From Pseudonocardia sp. (GTDB lineage Bacteria; Actinomycetota; Actinomycetes; Mycobacteriales; Pseudonocardiaceae), in NCBI GenBank assembly GCA_029263115.1, contig JAJCYC010000152.1, forward strand, positions 1-41,776: a stretch of DNA of 41,776 nucleotides, given 5' to 3'. The notes below the pieces were generated by a model. That model worked only from the letters and a program-made list of their open reading frames with translations, searched no databases and had not been told where the DNA came from. The translations under genes and the position numbers were made by a program. This document shows, in pieces, positions 1 through 7,707 of the stretch (the stretch's first letter is position 1; each line of letters begins with the position of its first letter).

Positions 1-134
1 AGCGTCTCCTCACAGAACCGGGCCACCTCGTCGAACAAATCACCCTGATGATCAGCACGCCCCAGCGTCACCCACCGATCCTCCCGCATCAGGCCGCCGG
101 ACCGGGCGACCGCCACGCGAAAGACACCAGCCAC
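1..134 (-). CDS. Partial unknown ORF at left edge
   Basis: This is an open frame of about 44 codons running off the left edge, read from a GTG at 134. It begins MAGVFRVAVARSGG and later has WVTLGRADHQGD and DEVARFCEE. I do not recognise the family. The codon before the GTG is TAG, so translation cannot start further upstream in this frame, and no clear Shine-Dalgarno sequence precedes it. It lies directly downstream of cas2, where a type I-C array would normally start, so it may be a remnant or an unrelated neighbour. It could also be a chance frame in high-GC DNA. Confidence 0.3.
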   Translation of the reverse strand, partial: MAGVFRVAVARSGGLMREDRWVTLGRADHQGDLFDEVARFCEET

Positions 135-181
135 CTAGGGGACCATCGGCGTGTCGCCCTGCTTTGGGGGTCCCGAGGTGG
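131..181. terminator. Hairpin immediately after cas2
   Basis: The arms CCACCT-AG-GGGACC (131-144) and GGTCCC-G-AGGTGG (169-181) pair over about 12 bp with a small internal mismatch and a 24-base loop. The right arm ends one base before the cas2 stop codon (184-182), which places it as the end of the cas transcript. There is no clear U tract, so an intrinsic terminator is plausible but not certain. The arms could also be the inverted ends of a lost mobile element. Confidence 0.45.
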
Positions 182-472
182 TTAGACGATCAGCGGACCG
201 TGGTGGGAAGGGTCCGCTGCAGCACCCAGATGGCGTGCATCGTGGAACGTACCCTGGTTCAACCGATAGATCCGTACGCTGTCGCAGCGGTGATCGATTG
301 TAGCGAGCAGCTCCGCTTCGAGGCGAACACGCTGAACCGGATCGCAGACCACCTCGAACACGGACTTCTGGACTCGGTGGCCGATCCCCTCGCAGATCTT
401 CGCGACCCGGCGGAGCCGGCGCTCGCCTTCACGGTCGGTCGTGCCTACGTCGTAGGTGATCAATAGCTCCAT
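182..472 (-). CDS. cas2: CRISPR-associated endoribonuclease/integrase subunit Cas2
   Basis: Cas2 is the dimeric bridge of the Cas1-Cas2 spacer integration complex. The 96-residue product starts MELLITYDVGTTD, which is the ferredoxin-like first strand with the conserved Asp at position 8, and continues with RLRRVAKICEGIGHRVQKSVFEV, the characteristic second strand. I chose the ATG at 472 because it gives the family's usual length and a one-base TGATG overlap with the cas1 stop, the same junction seen at cas5/cas8c and cas8c/cas7. An in-frame ATG at 487 would add five residues. It is the last gene of the type I-C operon, and a hairpin follows its TAA stop. Confidence 0.93.
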   Translation of the reverse strand: MELLITYDVGTTDREGERRLRRVAKICEGIGHRVQKSVFEVVCDPVQRVRLEAELLATIDHRCDSVRIYRLNQGTFHDARHLGAAADPSHHGPLIV

Positions 473-1488
473 CAGGTGATGGTCCATGGAATATAGGCAT
501 CCGCGTCGCCGCGGAGGTGGCGCGCAAGCAGCCTCGCTTGGACAAGCGGCAGTAGGCCAGCGGCGATGTCACGGCCCAGTGCGGCGTGGTGCCAGTTGCG
601 CTCGCGAGCGGTCGACCATTGCTCGAGGAACATCCGCCGGCCGTCGTCGGTCAACTCGACAGCGCCGCCGGGAAGTGATCGGGTGTGCCGCTCGGTCACC
701 TGACCACGGTTGAACAGAGTGAGTACCAGCCGGTCCACCAGCAAGGGCCGGAACTCCTCCATCAGGTCGAGCGCGAGTGCAGGCTTGCCAGAGCGCACCC
801 CGTGCAGGAAGCCGATGTACGGGTCCAGTCCGACCTGTTCGAGCGCACCGTGCACGGCCACCCGCAGCATGCCGTAGCCGAAGGACAGCAGGCAGTTCAC
901 CGGGTCGAGCGCAGGCCGCCGGGTGCGCCCGGAACCCGCGCCCGGTGAGAGCACATCGAGGCCCTGGAAGTACGCCCTCGCGGCCTGGCCCTCAATGCCC
1001 AGCGCGACGGTGAGCGAAGACGCACTCGCTAGCTCACCGAGCGCGTCCGCGTGTCGGGCGGCCAGCGCACGAAGGGAACTCTGGCGCGTACCACTGGCGT
1101 CCCGCGCCGCCCGAAGGAGCAGTTGGCGGTAGTTGTGCAGCTTCCCCGCGACGACGCTGCGCGCCACCTCCAGCCGCCGCTCTGGATCTTCGTAGGCGCG
1201 GAACTGGGCCAGGCGAAGGGCGGGGTTGCCGGTCTGCGGGCCGCTCACCCGACCGAGGAAGCGGCCGTTGCGAGTCACCCAGGTCACCGACCGACCGTCC
1301 GCGGCGCAGCGGTGCAGCAGGTCATCGGTGAGATTCACGCCGTTCCAGGCGACGATGTGGTCGACCCGCATGAGTGGCACGAGTCGGCGACCCGGCTGGT
1401 CGGGATGCACGACTCGCAGCGCGTCGCCGTCGAGCCGAAGGCTGGTTCCCGGCGTGGTGGCGAACAGCGTGCTCAGCACCTCAGTCAT
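472..1488 (-). CDS. cas1: CRISPR-associated integrase Cas1 (type I-C)
   Basis: Cas1 is the integrase that inserts prespacers at the leader end of the array, working with Cas2 and here with Cas4. The 338-residue protein has the N-terminal beta domain (MTEVLSTLFATTPGTSLRLDGD, then IVAWNGVNLTDDLL) and the helical catalytic domain. The metal ligands are recognisable: Glu166 in GIEGQAARAYF, His229 in IGFLHG and Asp241 in DLMEEFRPLL. The start at 1488 gives an 8-base overlap with the end of cas4, and the in-frame extension upstream of it is Arg/Gly-rich antisense-like sequence not found in the family. All catalytic residues are present, so adaptation should be possible. Confidence 0.95.
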   Translation of the reverse strand: MTEVLSTLFATTPGTSLRLDGDALRVVHPDQPGRRLVPLMRVDHIVAWNGVNLTDDLLHRCAADGRSVTWVTRNGRFLGRVSGPQTGNPALRLAQFRAYEDPERRLEVARSVVAGKLHNYRQLLLRAARDASGTRQSSLRALAARHADALGELASASSLTVALGIEGQAARAYFQGLDVLSPGAGSGRTRRPALDPVNCLLSFGYGMLRVAVHGALEQVGLDPYIGFLHGVRSGKPALALDLMEEFRPLLVDRLVLTLFNRGQVTERHTRSLPGGAVELTDDGRRMFLEQWSTARERNWHHAALGRDIAAGLLPLVQARLLARHLRGDADAYIPWTIT

Positions 1489-2110
1489 CCCAGGACCCCT
1501 CCGGCCGAGGGGCGAACAGCCCTTCGACACGCCGTGGGGCATCGGGCATGCACCCCGGGCGAAGCGAGCACCGGCGGCACCGCGCGTCCCGCACACCGTC
1601 CGGCACCAGATGCTCGTCGAACAGAGCCCGAATTGCCCACGTCATCTCCCGGACCCGCCCGGCCAGCGAAGTGTCGACCAGCACCTCGTGGCGGCGACGG
1701 TCCTTGCCCGCGTAGACCACGCCGACCGGGACGTCCGCCCCGAACATCTCCCGCAGGCACAACACCTGTGCCGCCACCTGAACATCGGCGGGGCCGGCGC
1801 GGTGGTAGGCGCCCGACTTGTGCTCCACCGGCATCGGCCCAGCGGCGTCGAACTGCACCACGTCGCACACGCCGTGCAGACCCAGCTCGTCGCTCCACAC
1901 GGGAAGCGAGCGGAAGACCCGGGTGCCGTCGCGGCGTTGGTCCGGTCCGATCCGGTCCACGGCGGCATGCGCCAGGTCGCCTCGGACGGTCTCGACCGAG
2001 GCGTCGAAGTATCGCTCGACGTGGATCAACGCAGCCTGGCGGGGGCAGTAGGCGTAATGCTCCAGCGCGGAGATCGGAATGCTCCGGCGCCCGTCCGGAT
2101 CGTTGCTCAC
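1481..2110 (-). CDS. cas4: CRISPR-associated exonuclease Cas4
   Basis: Cas4 is a RecB-family nuclease that trims prespacers and selects for the PAM before integration. The 209-residue protein has the nuclease core GVCDVV (Asp83), PVEHKSG (Glu96, Lys98) and QVAAQVLCLREM (Gln115, motif QhxxY-like region). Four cysteines suited to an iron-sulfur cluster are Cys22 in YCPRQ and Cys178, Cys181 and Cys187 in CRRCSLRPGC. Translation starts at GTG 2110, directly abutting the cas7 stop, and the gene overlaps cas1 by 8 bases. It is a standard member of type I-C operons and looks intact. Confidence 0.94.
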   Translation of the reverse strand: MSNDPDGRRSIPISALEHYAYCPRQAALIHVERYFDASVETVRGDLAHAAVDRIGPDQRRDGTRVFRSLPVWSDELGLHGVCDVVQFDAAGPMPVEHKSGAYHRAGPADVQVAAQVLCLREMFGADVPVGVVYAGKDRRRHEVLVDTSLAGRVREMTWAIRALFDEHLVPDGVRDARCRRCSLRPGCMPDAPRRVEGLFAPRPEGSWDD

Positions 2111-2998
2111 TCAGCTGGCCAGCTTCGTCAGCGTCACCCCAGCGGGCAGTCCGTCGTCATCGACCGACACGACGTAGTCGGTGAAGCCGCGGGGCACGGT
2201 GTCCTGCGTGCCGTCGAGGCGCCGGACCCGAACGCGCTCGGTCAGCCGATGCGCCGGCGCCGACCCGAACGCGTCGGCGTGGCTGAACACATAGAGCCCG
2301 CGCGGGGTCAGCCTGCCTCGGGTTGCCGACCGATCATGGTCGAACATCATCTCCAGGCTGCGATAGAGCAGTTCGAGATCGCGGCTGTCGACACCGGTCT
2401 GGCCGCCCCGGCTTGCCGAGTAGTAGATCTCTGCCTGGTAGAGGCCGTAGGGCACCGTCCACTTGCCGCCCATCTCGGTGGTCTCGCCCTTGTCGATGTC
2501 CTCCTGCCTGGTCTGGGTGACGCGGGTGATCGTGTGGTCCATCGGGAACACGGGGTCCACGCTGCGGCCCATGGTCAGCTGGACCGGGCCGCGGATCTGG
2601 CCGAGCGCCGGCGTGTTCTTCATCGACAGCACGGCGCCGAACAGCCTGATGTCGACGTAGCGATCGCACAGCCAGGCCCGGGCGACGCCGGCCTGCTCAG
2701 CGCTGACCTTGTTGCCCAGCTTGAGACCGGTGGCTGCGTACGAAGCCTCCAGACGGGGATTCAGCGCGTATCCGGCCTGGACGAAGACCCCGTAGCGCGG
2801 GTCGTCACCGGCGGCGAGGGCGATGGTGTCGCGGATCTTGCGCTTGAGCGAGACGTCGGTGACCAGCCCCTGCCCGGACTCGTCGTCCATCCGTGGCCGG
2901 TTGCCGGCGTCCGGGTCACCATTGGGGTTGCCGTCCACTACGTCGAACAGGAACACCATGTCGTGCCGGACGGCGGGGTTGAGATGTGGGGCGGTCAT
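2111..2998 (-). CDS. cas7: Cascade backbone subunit Cas7 (Csd2, type I-C)
   Basis: Cas7c (Csd2/Csh2 family) polymerises along the crRNA to form the backbone of the type I-C surveillance complex. The 295-residue product has the hallmark N-terminus MVFLFDVVDGNPNGDPDAGN, an RRM-like first strand followed by the NPNGDP loop, then LVTDVSLKRKIRDT. The central part contains GPVQLTMGRSVDPVFPMDHTITR, also typical of the family. The ATG at 2998 overlaps the cas8c stop by one base (TGATG), so the genes are translationally coupled. Length is normal for Csd2 and no defect is visible. Confidence 0.95.
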   Translation of the reverse strand: MTAPHLNPAVRHDMVFLFDVVDGNPNGDPDAGNRPRMDDESGQGLVTDVSLKRKIRDTIALAAGDDPRYGVFVQAGYALNPRLEASYAATGLKLGNKVSAEQAGVARAWLCDRYVDIRLFGAVLSMKNTPALGQIRGPVQLTMGRSVDPVFPMDHTITRVTQTRQEDIDKGETTEMGGKWTVPYGLYQAEIYYSASRGGQTGVDSRDLELLYRSLEMMFDHDRSATRGRLTPRGLYVFSHADAFGSAPAHRLTERVRVRRLDGTQDTVPRGFTDYVVSVDDDGLPAGVTLTKLAS

Positions 2999-4773
2999 CA
3001 GGAGTTCTCCTCGGCGGTGTCGGGGTCGGCAGTCGGGTTCGGGCGGGCGGCTCTGGCGGCCGCGAAGTGGTGCGCGCGCTGGTGGTGGTAGCCGAGCAGG
3101 AACAGCGACTGCTCACGCAGCGTCGTGCGCGCCGGCACGTCGGAGTCCACGTCGAGCAGGTCGTAGAGCGACTGCAGCTCCTTCTCGTGGCGGACCGCGT
3201 TGCCTCTCTTCTTCTCGGAGTTGCGCAGTTTGCGCAGCCAGGCGATGGCGTCGCGCCGGCCGTTGAGCAGTGCAGCTCGTGGGTTGGCGATCGCGCCGGC
3301 GAAGAACCGATCCGCGTAGGTGGTGTTCAACCGCCCGTCCGAGACGTCGTACTGGATCTGTTCGAGGGTGGCGAACATCCGGCCGGCCACGTAGGCCGGC
3401 GTCGTGTTCGTCTGGTCGAGCTTGGGCATCGGTTTCTCCGTCGGGTGGGGCTTGCGCACGAGGATCAGTCGGATCAGGGCGGCACGGGCATCGTCGAGGC
3501 GACCGTCGGTCCTGACGCGGTGCACCAGGTGGGCCAGCAGCGACGGCGGCAGCGGGGTCTTGCGCAATGCGGCCCGGACGAGGTCCCGGTGCACGCCGTC
3601 CGGTCGGTCCGCACCCTTGGCACCGGGGTCGGCGTACCGGTTGCGGTCCCGCAGCCACCGCCCGGACACCCGGGTGAACTGGCCGAGACCGTGGTAGGCG
3701 GGGCCGTCCGCGCGGGTCGAGATGATCTCGTGGTCGGTGAACCACTCGGCGATGTTGGACCTGAGCTGCTCGATCGGCATCTCCAGCCAGTCCCGCACCA
3801 TCACCCGGGCCACGTTGCCGCCGACGGTCAACGCACAGAACTTCTCCGACGAGACCGTGTCGTCGATGCGGCTGCGGTGCACCGAGCCCAGCAGCGCGGC
3901 CACCTGCTCCTCGGAGGGCTCATGCAGCCACGCCATCGGGTCGGCGCCGGACTCGCCGGTGGTCCACCAGGCCAGCCGGCTGTCCTGCCCGCCGTAGGTC
4001 GAGGACCGTTCCGGGCTGAGCGCGTGCACCAGCCCGGCGGTCACCGACTCCCCGCAGTTGATGCACACCGGGCTGGCCCCGAGCTGGGTGTTCAGGTCGT
4101 AGCCGAATACCCGCTCGTTGATGCTGATCAGCGCGGTGTCGTTGGTCGCGCCCGGTACCAGTCTGGACGGGACCTTACCGGGCAAGGTGTCCAGCAGTGG
4201 CCCGATGCGGCCACACACCAGGCACAGGCCCTGCCCGGCGGCCGAGCCCTTGCGGCGGGCGACTTCCTCGGCCCAGAACGGCGCCACCGAGGGCGACCGG
4301 TACACCGGCACACCGGCTACCCGGATCAGCACACCGCTCTTCGCGGTGCAGCTCTCGGACCGCTCGACCTCCTGCGCGCGGCCGTCTCGGTAGAACGCCG
4401 CGACGGCCTGGGCGACCGGGTCGGTGAGCCCGTGGACGCTGTCCGCCCAGCGTTGGGTGAGCTCGACGAAGGCGGCATGGCACTGGGCCACCCGGGCCGG
4501 TTTGCTGTCCTCATCGGCCCAGCCCAGGACGTACTGCGCGTCGTCGGCGGCCAGGTTGGCCGCCACCCCGAAGGCTCGGACCATGGTCGGTACCGGGTGC
4601 AGCTTCCCGCGCGGGCGACCGGTGACCTCGGGGTCTTGGAGTGGCGTCAGCGTGCCAGCTTCCAGCTCGCCCGTGCTCGTGAGGTTGAGCTGCCAGCGGA
4701 ACTCGCGGTCCCGGTGGAACGGAACGGCCGAGCCCGCGCGCCCGGCAAGCTCGACGAGTCTGTTGAGCAACAT
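2998..4773 (-). CDS. cas8c: Cascade large subunit Cas8c (Csd1)
   Basis: Cas8c (Csd1) is the large subunit of type I-C Cascade. It recognises the PAM and recruits Cas3. The 591-residue length is normal. It opens with MLLNRLVELAGRAGSAVPFHRDREFRWQ, matching the Csd1 N-terminus. Two CxxC pairs that could hold a zinc ion occur at Cys184/Cys187 (GLCLVCGRIG) and Cys237/Cys240 (SPVCINCGES). The C-terminal part, with RNSEKKRGNAVRHEKELQSLYDLL, is helical; in type I-C systems this part is also translated separately as the small subunit Cas11c from an internal start, which I have not mapped here. It overlaps cas5 and cas7 by one base each. Confidence 0.93.
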   Translation of the reverse strand: MLLNRLVELAGRAGSAVPFHRDREFRWQLNLTSTGELEAGTLTPLQDPEVTGRPRGKLHPVPTMVRAFGVAANLAADDAQYVLGWADEDSKPARVAQCHAAFVELTQRWADSVHGLTDPVAQAVAAFYRDGRAQEVERSESCTAKSGVLIRVAGVPVYRSPSVAPFWAEEVARRKGSAAGQGLCLVCGRIGPLLDTLPGKVPSRLVPGATNDTALISINERVFGYDLNTQLGASPVCINCGESVTAGLVHALSPERSSTYGGQDSRLAWWTTGESGADPMAWLHEPSEEQVAALLGSVHRSRIDDTVSSEKFCALTVGGNVARVMVRDWLEMPIEQLRSNIAEWFTDHEIISTRADGPAYHGLGQFTRVSGRWLRDRNRYADPGAKGADRPDGVHRDLVRAALRKTPLPPSLLAHLVHRVRTDGRLDDARAALIRLILVRKPHPTEKPMPKLDQTNTTPAYVAGRMFATLEQIQYDVSDGRLNTTYADRFFAGAIANPRAALLNGRRDAIAWLRKLRNSEKKRGNAVRHEKELQSLYDLLDVDSDVPARTTLREQSLFLLGYHHQRAHHFAAARAARPNPTADPDTAEENS

Positions 4774-5432
4774 CAGCCGGCACCGCCGGGGATGCCCCGT
4801 TCGGGCACATGCAGCACACCGCGCTCCAGCCGGGCGGTGAACCAGGTGAAGGACGCGGGCCTCGTGGAATGGTCGACCGAACGCAACATGATCCCGAGAT
4901 CCTCAGTGGTGTCGATCCGTTCCCGGCCATCAGCGTCACCGAAGTACGCGGTGAACTCCCTGGTCCCGAGGTAGGGCTGGGTGAAGCAACTGCCCCGGCT
5001 GACCCGACGCCGGAACTGGTCGCGGTAGGCCGCCGCCGGCTTGGTCGCCCGTTCGCGCAGCTCGACGTGGGCGTGCACCCGGTACGCCACGTCGCGCAGG
5101 CACACCGCGTTCCGCTGAACGCGGTTGGCGACCGTGTCGACCCGCCGCCGTCCGGACGCGGCGTCGGCCAGTGAGGCCAGGTCGGTGGTCTCGTTGCGGC
5201 GCTGGGTGAACTGCCTGATCTCGCTCAGCACCTCGATGGCGACCACCCGCCAGGTCATCTCCGGCTTCCAGAAGATCGCCTCGAGGACACCGACGGCGGC
5301 TGGCGGCGTGATCACCGGGTATGACACCCGCTCGACCTTCAGCTCCGGCCGGGTGAACAACGCGCCTGGCCCCCACACCTGCACCACCACCGGCGGCGCG
5401 CCGTCCGCCGATCGCGGTAGGGCGAGCGTCAT
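4773..5432 (-). CDS. cas5: Cas5 (Cas5d), pre-crRNA processing subunit
   Basis: In type I-C systems Cas5d both cleaves pre-crRNA and caps the 5' handle of the crRNA in Cascade. The 219-residue protein has the family landmarks VQVWGPGALFTRPELKVERVSYPVITP, AIFWKPEM and, near the C-terminus, CFTQPYLGTREFTAYF. Start ATG 5432 overlaps the cas3 stop (ATGA). The residues shown to matter in the Bacillus halodurans enzyme (Tyr46, Lys116, His117, from memory) appear as Phe in AIFWKP and as AY or YR in AAYRDQF, so the catalytic residues may differ here. A perfect 9-bp-arm palindrome (5104-5125) lies inside the NRVQRNAV segment. Confidence 0.93.
   Translation of the reverse strand: MTLALPRSADGAPPVVVQVWGPGALFTRPELKVERVSYPVITPPAAVGVLEAIFWKPEMTWRVVAIEVLSEIRQFTQRRNETTDLASLADAASGRRRVDTVANRVQRNAVCLRDVAYRVHAHVELRERATKPAAAYRDQFRRRVSRGSCFTQPYLGTREFTAYFGDADGRERIDTTEDLGIMLRSVDHSTRPASFTWFTARLERGVLHVPERGIPGGAG
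5104..5125. repeat. Palindromic repeat copy inside cas5
   Basis: The arms ACCGCGTTC and GAACGCGGT (9 bp) are perfect around a CGCT loop. The core matches the palindrome at 8035-8050 and the pair at 35745-35792. Here it falls in what looks like native Cas5 coding sequence (residues NRVQRNA), so this copy could be coincidental. Confidence 0.5.
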
Positions 5433-7615
5433 AGGATCGTCTCCTTCGCTATCGAGTCTTCGTCGATGCCCAGGTCGTGGTAGTCACCGCACCACTCGCG
5501 GAGTTCACCGGCGCCGGGCACGGACCGGCAGATCGCCGCGACGTCCGGGCGCTCAGACACTGAGTGCGGTAGCGCGACGATGAAGGCCTGCAGGGACCGG
5601 AAGGTATCCCGGCGCCCGCCCCCGGGGCTGGCGAGATCGGCCGCCAGCTGGGCCGCCTGGCCCTCGGCATCGCCGCGGAAGTTGGTCACCAGCACCGGCA
5701 CGGTGTCGTCGTCCAGCATCCGGAACGCGAGCTTCGGATTCCGGGTGTGCCCTTCCCCCGCCTCGTTCAGCGGGCCGTCCGCCACCGCGGTGAAGTCCAG
5801 CTTGGCCCGGTTGTCCTGAATCGTCACGGCACGCCTGCCATGATCGGTCCGCAGCGACCCGTAGAGCCGCCGGTAGTAGTTCTCCAAGGCGGGCAGGTCG
5901 TCCGGGTCGGCCCGCCCGGGCCCGAAGCACAACCGTGTCTCCGCGACCGGAGTCGCATAGTTCGGTGGGGCGCCCGCGCCGTCGGCGTCGAACACGACGC
6001 CGCGGCCGGGCGCGGCGCGGCGGCCTTCCCGGTTGGCCCGGCCGGCTGCCTGTTGGATCGAGTCGGCAGGGGCGAGGGCACGGAACACAGCCGGGAAGTC
6101 GACGTCCACGCCGGCCTCAATGAGCTGCGTCGACACCAGCAGCACCGGCTCGTCGGCAGCGAGCATCCCCCGGACCTCGTCCAGCACCTGGCGGCGATGT
6201 GCGGGGCACATCCGGGTTGAAAGATGGCGGACGGTGGCCGAGGTTCGGTCGCGGATCAGGCGGAACATCGAGCGGGCGTCCTTGACCGTGTTGACCACAA
6301 CGAGCGCTTGCCGCTCGTCAGCGACGCGGTCAGCGACCTCGGCGAGGGTCTGCTTCGGACTTAGCCACCACTCGTAACGGACGCGGCGCAGACGTTGGTA
6401 GACCTCGACCGGGTTATGGATCACGTCTGCGATGTCTCGGTCCCGCCACACTTCCAGGTGCTGGAACGCCGGTTGAGTGGCCGAAGCGAGCAGAACCGTG
6501 GTTCCGAAATGCTCGGTCAGCAGCGTCAGCCCGTCCAGGATCGGAACCAGCAGATGCACGGGTAGCGCCTGGACCTCGTCCAGGACGATCACCGAGTTCG
6601 CCAAACGGTGAACCTTACGGGAGCGGGCAGGTTTGCGGCCGAACAGGGAGTCGAACAGCTGCACGGTCGTCGTCACGACGAATGGCGCATCCCAGTTCTC
6701 CGCGCCGAGCCGTGACCGGTGGTCGTCCGGGTCCACCCCGGAGTGGTGCTCGACCACGTTCTCCGCCCCGAGCAGTTCGCGGTAGACCTGCGCGTTCTGC
6801 TCGGTGATCGTGACGAAGGGGACGGCGACGATCACCCGCGCCTTGCCGTGGCGGGCGGCGTGGTGCAGCCCGAACGCGGCGGCAGTGATCGTCTTGCCCG
6901 AGCCGGTCGGCGCTGGCAGCCGATAGAGACCGGTCGGGCCGGCCGCTTCGGCGACCGCGGCCGCGTACAGCTCGGCCCGCAGCCGGTTGACCTCCGTCGG
7001 CGGACGTCCTGCCAGCATCGCGGTGCGGCCGTGCTCGAAACGACGCACCAGGCCCACCATGTCGGTCGGCGGCGCCAGGTTCGGCACCGACAGCCCGGCG
7101 AAGTGCGCGCCGGTATCGAGGTGGTCGGCGTCCACCAGCGCGGAGAACGAGAGCCGGATGCCCATCTCCAGGGCACGGGGGTTCGACCACGCAGACGGGA
7201 TCAGCGGCGGACCATCGATGATCCCGGACGCTTCCGGCAGCACACCGAGCAGCCGCTCCGCAGCGATCGAGTCAACCGGTTGCTGGGCCAGCGACTTGAG
7301 ATCCTGAAGGCAACCGAGACCACCGTGATGGCCAAGGATGGCCATCGAGGCCTGCCGTGCGGTCGTCAGGAGCAGTGCGGCGCCGAGGTTCTTGTGGTCG
7401 ATGCCGACCCGGTTGCCGGTCGTTTCCGCTTCGAGCAAGCCAGTCTGCCAGGCGCAACTCGCCTTCCCGGCATCGTGCAACAGCCCCAACGCGGCGGCCA
7501 GCTCGCCCGCCCCGAACGGCTCGGCAAACCGCCGCGCGAGGACGCTCGTCGCTCGAAGATGCTCGACCAGCCCATGCCGTCGATGGGAAACGTCAGATCT
7601 GCTGTGTGCCCACAT
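5429..7615 (-). CDS. cas3: CRISPR helicase-nuclease Cas3
   Basis: Cas3 is the effector that unwinds and degrades target DNA after Cascade binding. The 728-residue protein has an N-terminal HD nuclease domain (His4 in WAHS, His47-Asp48 in LLHDAGK, His95-His96 in GHHGG) and a superfamily 2 helicase domain with Walker A APTGSGKT (Lys241), motif II DEVQ (Asp346), motif III ASAT and motif VI QAAGRANREGR. It is first in the operon and overlaps cas5 by four bases. The ATG at 7615 has a G-rich ribosome site (GGGGTGGGG) upstream and puts the HD histidine at residue 4, as usual. A TAACGAT box at 7674-7668 could be a -10 element. All key residues are present. Confidence 0.95.
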   Translation of the reverse strand: MWAHSRSDVSHRRHGLVEHLRATSVLARRFAEPFGAGELAAALGLLHDAGKASCAWQTGLLEAETTGNRVGIDHKNLGAALLLTTARQASMAILGHHGGLGCLQDLKSLAQQPVDSIAAERLLGVLPEASGIIDGPPLIPSAWSNPRALEMGIRLSFSALVDADHLDTGAHFAGLSVPNLAPPTDMVGLVRRFEHGRTAMLAGRPPTEVNRLRAELYAAAVAEAAGPTGLYRLPAPTGSGKTITAAAFGLHHAARHGKARVIVAVPFVTITEQNAQVYRELLGAENVVEHHSGVDPDDHRSRLGAENWDAPFVVTTTVQLFDSLFGRKPARSRKVHRLANSVIVLDEVQALPVHLLVPILDGLTLLTEHFGTTVLLASATQPAFQHLEVWRDRDIADVIHNPVEVYQRLRRVRYEWWLSPKQTLAEVADRVADERQALVVVNTVKDARSMFRLIRDRTSATVRHLSTRMCPAHRRQVLDEVRGMLAADEPVLLVSTQLIEAGVDVDFPAVFRALAPADSIQQAAGRANREGRRAAPGRGVVFDADGAGAPPNYATPVAETRLCFGPGRADPDDLPALENYYRRLYGSLRTDHGRRAVTIQDNRAKLDFTAVADGPLNEAGEGHTRNPKLAFRMLDDDTVPVLVTNFRGDAEGQAAQLAADLASPGGGRRDTFRSLQAFIVALPHSVSERPDVAAICRSVPGAGELREWCGDYHDLGIDEDSIAKETIL

Positions 7616-7707
7616 CTGGGCCCCACCCCCCGGGAACTCCGATCACTCAGTCGAAGGGGATGCGGCGATCGTTACTGTGGTCGCGTCGTTCCAGGTCGGT
7701 TGCGTGC

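Noticed and set aside
1226-3091. Long plus-strand ORF of 621 codons over cas1, cas4 and cas7
   Set aside because: It is antisense to well-recognised cas genes, has no family resemblance and is typical of open shadow frames in high-GC DNA.
2986-4974. Plus-strand ORF of 662 codons opposite cas8c
   Set aside because: The composition is rich in Arg, Gly and Val in an antisense pattern; cas8c on the other strand has clear motifs.
7616-7707. Search for a CRISPR array upstream of cas3
   Set aside because: The 92 bases between cas3 and the MFS gene contain no repeated unit.
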